Shown: positions 36,153 through 44,683 of the stretch, piece after piece
Layout: each line of letters begins with the position of its first letter
Numbering within the stretch: the first letter of the stretch is position 1
Origin: a bacterium
Lineage (GTDB): Bacteria > Planctomycetota > Planctomycetia > Pirellulales > Pirellulaceae
Direction of reading: 5' to 3'
Assembly: GCA_030430075.1 (NCBI GenBank)
Contig: JAUIGN010000064.1
Coordinates: forward strand, 1 to 49,414
Length of the DNA: 49,414 nt
Translations under genes and position numbers: made by a program
Notes under the pieces: generated by a model
Databases searched by the model: none
Told to the model about the DNA's origin: nothing
What the model saw: only the letters and a program-made list of their open reading frames with translations

Positions 36153-39100
36153 GGCGACACCTCCGTTTCGGCAATTGAGAAAAACGGGAGATGGTCCCGC
36201 CGGCCTGCATAGCATTCCAGCGAGGACGCGGTCTGGGGCAGCTCGTCCTTCCCCCCCGCAGGCGTCTCGAACGGCTCGAAGCGACCGTCGCGCAGGACCT
36301 GGATCTGCGATGTCTCCGGATCGATCACCGCCAGGTGCGACCAGCCACCACGGCACAGACGGGCGATCCCCTCGTTGCGATCCAGAATGGACAACATCGC
36401 GGCCGGCGTCGTTTCGATCAGGAACAGGATCCTCAGCGGCTCGTGAATCTCCACCATCTGCTCGTACAGTCCGGTGCGGAGGTCGCTGGACGTTCCCTCC
36501 ATCACGCCCAGCAGCGAGACGATGTTGTGCGGCAGCTTCGACCCCGATCCGTACCGTTTGTAATCCACGCACGAGAAGTAGTATTCGAGATTGATCCCGG
36601 CGCACACGGGGATCGCCGCCGCCAGAATGCGATCGAGGATCGAATGCTGGTCGTCGTCCTGGGCGGGATCGTACGAGGTCAAGAAGGCGCGACGATCGAG
36701 AAACAGCCCTCGCGACCAGTCGCGGCGTCCCACCACGCACAGGGCGTTGGTGGCATGATTATATTCGGGCCGCGCCTGCGAGATGTCCTGAGCCCTGGCC
36801 TCGACGTGCCGGAGCGCGTCACTTGTCGATAAATCCAGGGGAGCGGAGACGAAGCGGCGGCACCGTTCGTGAGCATTCCGCCGGCGGGCTTCCTCGATCG
36901 CCGCGCGTGCCAATTCGAATTCTTCGCGGTGCGACGAGGGCAGCCGGTCCAGGTCGTAGAAGACGATCGAGTCGTCACACGTGTTGTGATAAGCGCCCAC
37001 GAACCTGGTGTCCGCGGGAATCTCGATGCCACGCTCGGCAACCTTCGTCCGCACGCGCCAGTCATTTGCCATCTCCGCGAAAGCACGCGCGTTGGGCCCA
37101 CCCCGCTTTCCGGCGCAGGCACCGCAGCAATAGGCCGATTCATGCGGGTTGTTGAGGCTCGATGAGCCATGCCCGCAGACCATGAACAGCCGCGCAAAGT
37201 CGCTCGTCCTGGTGAGGCCCACGTCCTGTAACAGGCGAACCACAACATCGGCCATCTCGTCGGTCGAGTAGCCGATGTGGCCATCGCTCGGACCCGGCCC
37301 GTCGGCATAGCGTTCCAACTGCAGTTTCGTGACCGGCGGCGGTTGCAGCAACGAACCAAAGCGGCGGCGAATGCGTGCGGTCAGGTGCGGGAACAGCACG
37401 CGGGCGACCAGCGGGGCAGTGGCCAGCGAACCGACGATCCCAGCGGCCATCCCCCCCAGGAACGTCCGGCTGCGGGTCTGGAACAGGTGGCTGGCAAGGC
37501 CGAGCCGCCGGCGAAGTTCGGCACGCCCCCGATGCACGCCCTCGAACGTGTAACCCACATCCTCCTGGACGTAGTGATCGGGTGTGATCACACCGGGACA
37601 TAACGGCTTGTAGAACCCGTCCGCCGCGCCCCGGTAGTAGATGGCCACGGCAAAGAAGCCAGCCGCGCCAAACGTCTGGCAGCGTGGCTGAACTTCCTCC
37701 AGGTGCCGGCGGAACGACTCCTCCCGGTCATCGATGCAAGTCGCGATTTGAAAATCGGGACGGGTGCCCCACGGCGGATCGACGGTCTGGCGTCGAGCGG
37801 CATGCCGAGCAAAGGCGTGCAAGGCGGCATGTCGATATTGGCGCTCATACGCTTCGTGATAAATCCGGCGGCGTTCCATGCTGGAGAACTCGGCCACTTC
37901 CTCTGAGAGCTGCTGCCACTGCGCTGCGGTAAGTTGCTGCATCTCGAGCGGCGTCCAGCCGAGCATCTGGGCGACTTGGAACAACAGGAAGGCTTCCCGC
38001 TCCCGACTAAGGGGGACCGGATCGCTCAACCGGGCTCGCGCGGCCCCGATGATCGCGGCGATCGACCCACGCTCGGCCAGGACTTCGCTGCCCAGATCTT
38101 GGATGGCCTGCTTTTCGAGGATCAACTGCACGGCCAACATGCCGGTTAAGGACCCACGAGGGATCGAATGCACGACCCAATCCACGCCCGACTCGAGCTG
38201 CCAGATGATGCCTGCCCAGCCGCCCAATGCGAGAAGTGACTGCGCGATGAACTCTTCCCGATCGGGCTCGGCGATCCCAAGTTCGTCCAGCGATACCTCG
38301 ATCGCCTGCTCGGCCGTCGCGTTGCTGTCGCGCAGCGAACGCAGTTCCTCCGGCAGTCGCCGCAACCACCGGTCCAGTCCGACTGAGCGAGCGGAATAGA
38401 GGGCGACAAACGACTCGAAGAAACCCCGGTCGCGGTTTGGCAACAGCCAGTCGGAGTAGCCCTGGTCGACATACGCGGCACAAAATCGAATCAGCAACTC
38501 GTGGACGTTGCGGTCGATATCGTCGCCGGTGGCATGCAGCAACAGATCACGGGGACGTACGTAGGCTTTCGTGTCGCCCGCGGATGTTGCGGACTTAACG
38601 CCATTGAGGCAGGTCCGCCAGAGCAGGTGCAGCGAGAATGACTCCCAGGCCGCATCGGTCCACTTGCCGGAATCGTGGCCAAACTTCTCCACCAGTCCAC
38701 GCAGTTCGGCGGCCGCTCCCGTCACGCTGTCGGAATCGGCGACCCACTTCCTGGCCGCCGAGACGATGCGCGAGCGATTGATGTTCGTGGTCTGCTCGCG
38801 GAACCGTTGCAGGGCGTCCGTTTCCGCGACGACCCACCGCAACTCCGCGTCCGGACCGATGTGCAATGGATGACGCAGCATCGCGTAGCGGATTTCGCAC
38901 CGCGTTCCCAACCCATCAATCGGTTCGTTGGCTCGCTCACCCAGATCATCCTGGATGACGGCCTCCAGGTCGATGTCGGTGATGCGTCCCGCCAGGTAGA
39001 GGCGCCGGTATTCCATTTCATTGAAGTACGGTTCGGCGCCAAAGCGGGCCAATCCGGACTTGACCGCCTCGTGAAACGGCTGTTCCTCGAACGCATGCAG

Positions 39101-39238
39101 CGTGTTGTGATGGACAAAGACCTCGATCGGGCCTTGTGTCGGCAGCAGATGCGCCGCCCGCTCAATCACCTGCCGCACTGATCGAGCAGGCGGGCTGCTG
39201 TTGGCAACGGCGTCGTCGGCAAGTTCCGCGGCGGGCAC
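36149..39238 (-). CDS. dabA: DabA (DUF2309/UPF0753), zinc-dependent carbonic-anhydrase-like subunit
   Basis: A 1029-aa DabA. DabA is thought to hydrate CO2 at a beta-carbonic-anhydrase-like zinc site while DabB supplies an ion gradient, giving intracellular bicarbonate accumulation. The predicted Zn ligands are Cys501 and Asp503 (TCIDDRE), His690 (CGHGSSS) and Cys705 (YCCGACAG). The His-to-Cys spacing of 15 matches H524/C539 of Halothiobacillus DabA, and CxD matches C351/D353. It is longer than typical 800-870 aa DabA proteins; the extra length is mostly in the first half. There is no ATG near the N-terminus; the GTG at 39238 is chosen, with ACGGGGAAA upstream. Confidence 0.93.
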   Translation of the reverse strand: MPAAELADDAVANSSPPARSVRQVIERAAHLLPTQGPIEVFVHHNTLHAFEEQPFHEAVKSGLARFGAEPYFNEMEYRRLYLAGRITDIDLEAVIQDDLGERANEPIDGLGTRCEIRYAMLRHPLHIGPDAELRWVVAETDALQRFREQTTNINRSRIVSAARKWVADSDSVTGAAAELRGLVEKFGHDSGKWTDAAWESFSLHLLWRTCLNGVKSATSAGDTKAYVRPRDLLLHATGDDIDRNVHELLIRFCAAYVDQGYSDWLLPNRDRGFFESFVALYSARSVGLDRWLRRLPEELRSLRDSNATAEQAIEVSLDELGIAEPDREEFIAQSLLALGGWAGIIWQLESGVDWVVHSIPRGSLTGMLAVQLILEKQAIQDLGSEVLAERGSIAAIIGAARARLSDPVPLSREREAFLLFQVAQMLGWTPLEMQQLTAAQWQQLSEEVAEFSSMERRRIYHEAYERQYRHAALHAFARHAARRQTVDPPWGTRPDFQIATCIDDREESFRRHLEEVQPRCQTFGAAGFFAVAIYYRGAADGFYKPLCPGVITPDHYVQEDVGYTFEGVHRGRAELRRRLGLASHLFQTRSRTFLGGMAAGIVGSLATAPLVARVLFPHLTARIRRRFGSLLQPPPVTKLQLERYADGPGPSDGHIGYSTDEMADVVVRLLQDVGLTRTSDFARLFMVCGHGSSSLNNPHESAYCCGACAGKRGGPNARAFAEMANDWRVRTKVAERGIEIPADTRFVGAYHNTCDDSIVFYDLDRLPSSHREEFELARAAIEEARRRNAHERCRRFVSAPLDLSTSDALRHVEARAQDISQARPEYNHATNALCVVGRRDWSRGLFLDRRAFLTSYDPAQDDDQHSILDRILAAAIPVCAGINLEYYFSCVDYKRYGSGSKLPHNIVSLLGVMEGTSSDLRTGLYEQMVEIHEPLRILFLIETTPAAMLSILDRNEGIARLCRGGWSHLAVIDPETSQIQVLRDGRFEPFETPAGGKDELPQTASSLECYAGRRDHLPFFSIAETEVSP

Positions 39239-39575
39239 GGCGTTTCCCCGTGGTGTGCTGGAGTGAAGCGAATTGGCCTTCCATGCCGAGCCTCGCGGCG
39301 GTCGCTGGACACATCGGATGGTGAGTCGGCAACAGATGCATGCCGCGTGCCATTGGACCTCGCCGGCCCCGGCATTTCCCTCGACACACCGTGGCCGCCT
39401 GCGCCCGCTGGTGGCCGCCTCCTGCAAATTTGCCCCGATTGGGGCTGTCTCAGATCCCCGCGCAGCAATACACAACCCAAACCGATACAATCCGGGCGAA
39501 TCGAACGTGCAATTGTTTGCAGACCAGGTGCAACCATCTGCACTCCCCGCATGCGACCAACATCAGGAATCCGCA
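39239..39575. other. Divergent promoter region between dabA and carbonic anhydrase
   Basis: 337 bp shared by the divergent dabA operon and the carbonic anhydrase gene. It contains a hairpin-forming GCCCC-GATT-GGGGC (39432-39445) and, near the carbonic anhydrase, several GTGCA/TGCAC motifs (39507-39560). A possible -10 TACAAT is at 39486-39491. No regulator gene is nearby. Confidence 0.45.
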
Positions 39576-40241
39576 ATGCAGAAACTCGTTGAAGGAATCC
39601 ACAGGTTTCAGCGCGAATCGTTCAGTCAGGACCAGAAGCTGTTTGAGACGCTGGCCGAGGGTCAGAATCCGCTGGCCCTGTTTATTACTTGCTCGGATTC
39701 GCGGATCGATCCGAGCCGCCTGACACAGACCGAACCGGGGGAATTGTTCATTCAACGGACGGCCGGAAATATTGTCCCGCCGTACGGTAGCGTCTTTGCC
39801 GGCGAGGCGTGCACGATCGAATACGCGGTGATGGCCCTGAAGATCCGCGACATCATCATCTGCGGTCATTCGCACTGCGGTGCGATGGCCGGGCTGCTCG
39901 ACCCGCGGTCCGTCGAAGAAATGCCGGCGGTCCGAGCGTATCTGGAGCATGCCGAAGCGACGCGACGAATCGTCAAGGAAAACTACGCGCACTTGACGGA
40001 TCCCGCGAAACGGCTGACGCTGACCGTAGAAGAGAATGTGCTCGTCCAGCTGGAAAGTTTGCGGACGCACCCCTCCGTCGCCGCCGCCGTCGGGCGCGGT
40101 GACCTGAAACTACACGGTTGGGTCTACAAGTTTGAGACCGGCGAAGTTTTCGCCTACAACCCGGATAGGAACGCATTCTTGCCGATCGAAGACGTCTCGC
40201 CCCTGGCCACGCGGCCCGATCGGACGCTCCCGCCAATCTAG
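39576..40241 (+). CDS. can: Beta-class carbonic anhydrase
   Basis: A 221-aa zinc enzyme interconverting CO2 and bicarbonate. The zinc ligands Cys39 (with Asp41/Arg43, CSDSRID), His98 and Cys101 (CGHSHCGAM) are all present, with PGELFIQRTAGN next to them. AGGA precedes the ATG. It reads away from dabA, sharing its promoter region. A cytoplasmic carbonic anhydrase here would supply CO2 or bicarbonate for biosynthesis; in an autotroph it would normally be kept in carboxysomes, and none are seen. Confidence 0.95.
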   Translation: MQKLVEGIHRFQRESFSQDQKLFETLAEGQNPLALFITCSDSRIDPSRLTQTEPGELFIQRTAGNIVPPYGSVFAGEACTIEYAVMALKIRDIIICGHSHCGAMAGLLDPRSVEEMPAVRAYLEHAEATRRIVKENYAHLTDPAKRLTLTVEENVLVQLESLRTHPSVAAAVGRGDLKLHGWVYKFETGEVFAYNPDRNAFLPIEDVSPLATRPDRTLPPI

Positions 40242-40335
40242 TCAAGGCGGCTCTGACGGCCTACGATTGGCCGGTGTGAGTCCTTGTCGCTGGCGCGCCT
40301 TGTCTCTCCGCCCGATCGCCGTCCCGGAACATGCC

Positions 40336-41472
40336 ATGATCCGACGTCTCCTGATCATCTCGGTTGTTGTCTTGATCCTGGTCGGCCTGATTGTCTACAG
40401 CCCGCTGCGACATGCGGAGAATCGTGTTTCGGGATTTATCGAGGCCGACGAGATCCGGCTCGGTTCGCGCGTCGGCGGACGCGTGGCCCGGGTATTTGTC
40501 GAAGAGGGGCAGAAAGTCACGGCCGATCAGGGGCTGGTGGAATTGGAGCCGTTCGACCTGCTGGAACGAGAAAATGAGGCAGCTCGCTTGCTGGCGGCGA
40601 GAGAATCCGAGTACCAGCGGTTGGTCAAGGGTCTTCGCCCGGAAGAGATCGCGCAGGCCGAGGCCCATCGCGACCAACTCCAAGCCAGGCTCGATTTGCT
40701 CGAAGCCGGGCCGCGCGACCAGGAAGTGAAGGCGGCCGAGGCACGACTGCGAGCGGCCCTGGCAGAATTGATGCTTGCCGAACAGCTCTTCAAGCGGCAT
40801 TCGGCCCTGCTGAGCGACAATGCGGTGAGCGCCGAGGAGTTCGATCGCACCAAGCAGGTTTTGGAAAGCGCGCGCGCGATGCGGGTGGTTCGCGAGAACG
40901 AGTTGGAATTGCTGGAACTCGGCACGCGAGAGGAAGATATCCGGGCAGCCCGGGCTGCCTTGGAGGAGGCCAAGCAGGCCTGGCAGCTCGCAACGAACGG
41001 GTACCGCGAGGAAGACATCGAGCAAGCGAAGGCGGCTCGCGATGCGGCACAGGCGGCCCTGGAAGCGATCCGGCGACAAAAGGAAGAGCTGGTCATCAGG
41101 AGCCCGTTGGCCGGCGTTGTCGATTCGCTCGACCTGCAGCCGGGCGACATCGTGGGGGCCGGCGCACCCGTCATGTCGATCATCGATCACCGCCATCGTT
41201 GGGTGCGGGCCTACGTGCCGCAAAACCGGGTCGCCCTCCGGGTCGGCAGCCGTTTGCGCGTCACCGTCGACAGCTTTCCGAACCGCCGCTTCACGGGGGA
41301 AGTAAGCTTCATCGCCAGGCAAGCGGAATTTACGCCGAGCAACGTGCAGACGCCGGAAGAGCGTTCCAAACAGGTCTATCGCATCAAGGTGATGTTGGAC
41401 GACGCCGGCAACGCAATCCGGCCCGGCATGACCGCCGACATCTGGCTCGATCCCCTCGGTGACGCACCATGA
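40336..41472 (+). CDS. HlyD-family membrane fusion protein
   Basis: A 378-aa periplasmic adaptor. A single N-terminal membrane anchor (about 1-25, RRLLIISVVVLILVGLIVYS) is followed by a barrel-sandwich lipoyl-like half (EADEIRLGSRVGGRVARVFV). A long alpha-helical hairpin (Ala/Glu/Leu/Arg rich, about 80-250) comes next, then the second half (IRSPLAGVVDSLDLQPGD). It links an inner membrane ABC exporter to an outer membrane channel. It overlaps the ABC gene by 4 bp. The start ATG at 40336 is chosen for the anchor. Confidence 0.9.
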   Translation: MIRRLLIISVVVLILVGLIVYSPLRHAENRVSGFIEADEIRLGSRVGGRVARVFVEEGQKVTADQGLVELEPFDLLERENEAARLLAARESEYQRLVKGLRPEEIAQAEAHRDQLQARLDLLEAGPRDQEVKAAEARLRAALAELMLAEQLFKRHSALLSDNAVSAEEFDRTKQVLESARAMRVVRENELELLELGTREEDIRAARAALEEAKQAWQLATNGYREEDIEQAKAARDAAQAALEAIRRQKEELVIRSPLAGVVDSLDLQPGDIVGAGAPVMSIIDHRHRWVRAYVPQNRVALRVGSRLRVTVDSFPNRRFTGEVSFIARQAEFTPSNVQTPEERSKQVYRIKVMLDDAGNAIRPGMTADIWLDPLGDAP

Positions 41473-43733
41473 GCCAACCGGTCATTGACGTTCGGCAACT
41501 CTCGCGGCACTTTGGCGACCTCGTGGCGGTGGACCGCGTCAGCTTCGACGTCGAACGCGGTGCGATCTTTGGGTTGTTGGGCCCCAACGGAAGCGGCAAA
41601 TCGACCATCATCCGCATGCTGCTGGGTGTCTTGCCGCCCACTGCCGGTGCGGCAACGGTCTTGGGATTTGACGCCTATGGCGACGCGGAAAGCGTCAAGT
41701 CGCAAGTTGGCTACATGTCCCAGGGATTCAGCCTCTACGCCGATCTGTCGGTCCGTGAGAACATCGATTTCTACGGTCGCATTTACGGGCTCGATGCGCA
41801 GCGGCTTGACGAGCGGCGGGCCGATGTGCTGGAACTGACATCGCTGCAGGGGCAGACCGAACAGCTTGCCGGCACGCTTTCCGGCGGGTGGCGGCGCCGT
41901 CTGGCACTGGCGTGCGCGCTGATTCACGAACCCGACTTGCTGTTTCTCGACGAACCAACGGCCGGCATTGATCCGGTCGCCCGGCGGCACCTGTGGGACT
42001 TGCTGTTCGAACTGTCGGGCCGCGGCGTGACCTTGTTCGTCACCACTCACTACATGGACGAGGCCGAACGGTGCACCGACGTCGGCTACATCTACTTGTC
42101 CAAGCTGCTGGTCCTGGGCAAGCCGGACCAACTCAAGGCGCTCCCGGACGTAACGCCGGCGGGAACGACGCGGTACGAGCTACGGGTCCCCGCTCCCACC
42201 GAGAAGCTTATCTTACTGCGCGGCTGTGACGGTGTGCGCGACGCGACCTTGTTCGGCGAGACGATCCATGCCCTGCTGGACGATTCCGTCGCCCCCTCCG
42301 AACTGCATCGGCAACTGGCAGTGGCGCAGGACGAATTGGAGGCCCGCCAGATCCCACCCTCGCTGGAAGACGTCTTCGTGACGCTGACCAATGAGGCAGA
42401 ACAGCGTCAGGCCGAGGAAGGTTTGGATTCGAGCGAGGCGGCGCCGGCAGTAGCCGCCCGGCAGACGCAGCCCGGCGATTCTCAAGCTGGGCAGCGACCG
42501 GCGACAGCGGCAGACTCGCCGGCGGCAGCGGCAGACTCGCCGGCGGCAGCAATAGTACGGAAAGGTAATTCCCGCGGCACGCTGAACGGGCTCTGGGCCA
42601 TCCTGGTCAAAGAGTTTTTTCACATTCGCCGCCAACCAAGCACGATCTTTTTTATGCTGGTCGTGCCGGTGATGCAGACCATCATCTTCGGTTATGCCAT
42701 CGAGACGCAAATCGAAAATATCCCGCTCGTCGTGTTTGACCTGGATGGTCGGCAGCCATCGCGTGAACTGGTGGCGGCATTCGTCAATACGCGACGCTTC
42801 AAGTTGGTCGACCAGGTCCACGACTCCGAATCGTTTCACCGGCAACTGACCTCCGGCAGGGCGAAGGTAGGTTTGCGGATTCCCCCTTTTTACTCGGACC
42901 GCTTGCTGTTGGGAGAACAAGCCCAGGTCCAGGTCTTGATCGACGGTAGCGACTCGCAAGTTGCCACGACGGCGCAGAACACGGCCCAGTTATTGGGCGT
43001 CAACTTGGCGCTACAGATCGCTCGCACCCGTGCCGATTCGCTGCAAGTGGCTCCCTCCCGCGATGCCTCGGGACACTTCGCCCTCCCGATCGAAGTGCGC
43101 TCCAGAATGCTCTACAACGCCGACCTGGAAAGCTCGCACTTCTTCGTCCCCGGACTGGTCGGCATCATTCTGCAACTGGTGACGCTGTTTCTCACGTCGT
43201 TTGCAATCGTCCGCGAACGAGAGCTCGGCACCTTGGAACAGCTCTTCGTCACCCCGGTCGGCCGGACCGGACTGGTATTGGGAAAACTGCTGCCGTACGC
43301 CATCGTTGGCTTTGTCGAAATGCTGATCGTCCTGACCGTGATGATCTACTTGTTTGACATCGGGATCAACGGCAGCGTTCCCCTCCTCCTGGTCCTGTCG
43401 ATGCTGTTTATGGCCTGTTCCCTGAGCCTTGGCTTGCTGGTTTCCACGCTGGCCAAGACGCAACTCGAGGCGATTCAGTTTGCCTTCATCATCATGCTTC
43501 CGTCGGTGCTGCTGTCGGGATTCATGTTCCCGCGCAGCGAAATGCCCCTGCCGATCTACCTGGCCACCTTCGCGATTCCGGTGACGTACTTTATCGAGAT
43601 TCTCCGCGGCATCGTCCTTCGAGGTGCCGACTTCCTGGACCTGATCCCATCCATCGCCGGGCTGGCCATCTGCGGCGCCCTCGTCTTGATCTTCAGCGTG
43701 CTCCGGTTCCGGAAAAGGTTGAGCCGAACTTGA
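41469..43733 (+). CDS. ABC-2 exporter: fused ATPase and permease
   Basis: A 754-aa fusion. The ATPase (about 1-310) has Walker A GPNGSGKS (38-45), signature TLSGGWRRR, and Walker B LLFLDEPTAGIDP. A low-complexity linker (about 325-360) has the duplicated AADSPAA. An ABC-2 type permease follows (about 365-754) with an early helix KEFFHIRRQPSTIFFMLVVP and a late bundle (VPGLVGIILQLVTLFLTS). With the upstream HlyD protein it makes a tripartite exporter; the substrate is unknown. The organisation resembles the YhiH/YbhF-YbhS type of two-part exporters fused in one chain. Confidence 0.92.
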   Translation: MSQPVIDVRQLSRHFGDLVAVDRVSFDVERGAIFGLLGPNGSGKSTIIRMLLGVLPPTAGAATVLGFDAYGDAESVKSQVGYMSQGFSLYADLSVRENIDFYGRIYGLDAQRLDERRADVLELTSLQGQTEQLAGTLSGGWRRRLALACALIHEPDLLFLDEPTAGIDPVARRHLWDLLFELSGRGVTLFVTTHYMDEAERCTDVGYIYLSKLLVLGKPDQLKALPDVTPAGTTRYELRVPAPTEKLILLRGCDGVRDATLFGETIHALLDDSVAPSELHRQLAVAQDELEARQIPPSLEDVFVTLTNEAEQRQAEEGLDSSEAAPAVAARQTQPGDSQAGQRPATAADSPAAAADSPAAAIVRKGNSRGTLNGLWAILVKEFFHIRRQPSTIFFMLVVPVMQTIIFGYAIETQIENIPLVVFDLDGRQPSRELVAAFVNTRRFKLVDQVHDSESFHRQLTSGRAKVGLRIPPFYSDRLLLGEQAQVQVLIDGSDSQVATTAQNTAQLLGVNLALQIARTRADSLQVAPSRDASGHFALPIEVRSRMLYNADLESSHFFVPGLVGIILQLVTLFLTSFAIVRERELGTLEQLFVTPVGRTGLVLGKLLPYAIVGFVEMLIVLTVMIYLFDIGINGSVPLLLVLSMLFMACSLSLGLLVSTLAKTQLEAIQFAFIIMLPSVLLSGFMFPRSEMPLPIYLATFAIPVTYFIEILRGIVLRGADFLDLIPSIAGLAICGALVLIFSVLRFRKRLSRT

Positions 43734-43759
43734 AGTCTCCGCCCGACACGTTTCTCGGC

Positions 43760-43902
43760 GCAGGCCACCAAGCGCTGCTCGCCACGCGCTGCTCGGCGCG
43801 CGCTGCTCGGCGCGGGTCGCGCACCCCTGCTCGGCGCGGGTCGCGCACCCCTGCTCGGCGCGGGTCTCCGACCCCGCCGAAACCGCCGACCGAAGGTCTC
43901 CA
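43760..43902 (-). repeat. Head-plus-tandem repeat element, copy 3 (24 bp units, minus strand)
   Basis: Reading on the minus strand from about 43902: TGGAGACCTTCGGTCGGCGG, then CGGGGTCGGAGACCCGCGCCGAGCAG. The 24 bp units (GGTGCGCGACCCGCGCC plus GAGCAGG) follow, decaying to shorter GCGCGCCGAGCAGC motifs. It stands right after the ABC transporter gene. Confidence 0.82.
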
Positions 43903-43924
43903 CGCCCCGTTCCACTAACCGGAC

Positions 43925-43941
43925 GTCATGCACAGCATGAC
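43925..43941 (+). repeat. Dispersed GTCATGC palindrome, copy F
   Basis: GTCATGC-ACA-GCATGAC followed by CTACGGAAC, which leads straight into the octanucleotide array below. It lies 22 bp from the head of element copy 3. Confidence 0.88.
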
Positions 43942-43945
43942 CTAC

Positions 43946-44017
43946 GGAACAACGGAACAACGGAACAACGGAACAACGGAACAACGGAACAACGGAACAA
44001 CGGAATTACGGAACAAC
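43946..44017 (+). repeat. Octanucleotide tandem array GGAACAAC, nine units
   Basis: Nine consecutive 8 bp units GGAACAAC; the eighth is GGAATTAC. The first unit overlaps the CTACGGAAC tail of palindrome F, so the array looks like a slippage expansion of that tail. The region is non-coding. Confidence 0.93.
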
Positions 44018-44128
44018 GGAACGGCCATACGGCCAAATGCTTACCGCCGCAAGTCGCCTTCTCTCCACCGTCCCGAACGTCACTGATTAACCGTTCCTGA
44101 GACCGCATTGGCCACTGCCAAGCGAACG

Positions 44129-44503
44129 TCAGCCGCCGATCCACTCAAGGGCCGCGTCATGTTGGCTGTGGTCAAAGTACTTGATGCGGGCCGCGGTAAA
44201 CGGCTTGCAGAAGATCGCCATTCCCTGCTCCCAAGCCTTGTCGCCGACCAGCGCGATCCGCTCGATATCCGAGAAGTGCTTGAAGGCCAGTTTGGTGTCT
44301 TCCCAGCCGGCTGCCACGGTCCAGCCGTGAAAGTCCGACATTTCAAAAAGGATCCGTATCTTGCCGTGCTGCTCGATCCACCTTTCCAGTTCCGGCACGA
44401 AGACGTCGTAGTCGTCCTTGGTCAGCTTGCCGGAGACCTTCAGGTGCACCACGTTGGATACTGCGCTGGCTTCAAACTCGATGGAATGGGTCGTGACAGG
44501 CAT
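44129..44503 (-). CDS. SpoIIAA/STAS-like protein (DUF3478-type)
   Basis: A 124-aa small cytoplasmic protein of the SpoIIAA-like/STAS-like type. Sequence features: VVHLKVSGKLTKDDYDVFVPELE (N-terminal), then IRILFEMSDFHGWT and ALVGDKAWEQGMA. Members of this family lack enzyme motifs; the function is unknown, possibly lipid or protein binding. AGGAG upstream of ATG 44503. It does not overlap its neighbours. Confidence 0.8.
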   Translation of the reverse strand: MPVTTHSIEFEASAVSNVVHLKVSGKLTKDDYDVFVPELERWIEQHGKIRILFEMSDFHGWTVAAGWEDTKLAFKHFSDIERIALVGDKAWEQGMAIFCKPFTAARIKYFDHSQHDAALEWIGG

Positions 44504-44596
44504 GACCGTTCTCCTCATGTCATGTTGCGTGAGACGATGAACCGGGAGACTCGTAAGTCGAGTGCTCAACAGGCGACCACAGGTTCACCATACCGT

Positions 44597-44624
44597 ACGC
44601 AAACATCGTAACGCAAACATCGTA
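44597..44624 (+). repeat. Short tandem repeat, two 14 bp units
   Basis: ACGCAAACATCGTA is duplicated directly (44597-44610, 44611-44624) between the STAS-like and porin genes. No function is apparent. Confidence 0.6.
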
Positions 44625-44683
44625 CCGCAACTCGACGAAACCGGCCGATGCTGCCGCGTGCGAAGCCGTAGAAGATCGGACGA

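Noticed and set aside
43946..44144. Small minus-strand frame with repeated Phe-Arg-Cys-Ser-Val peptide
   Set aside because: It is the GGAACAAC octanucleotide array in translation.
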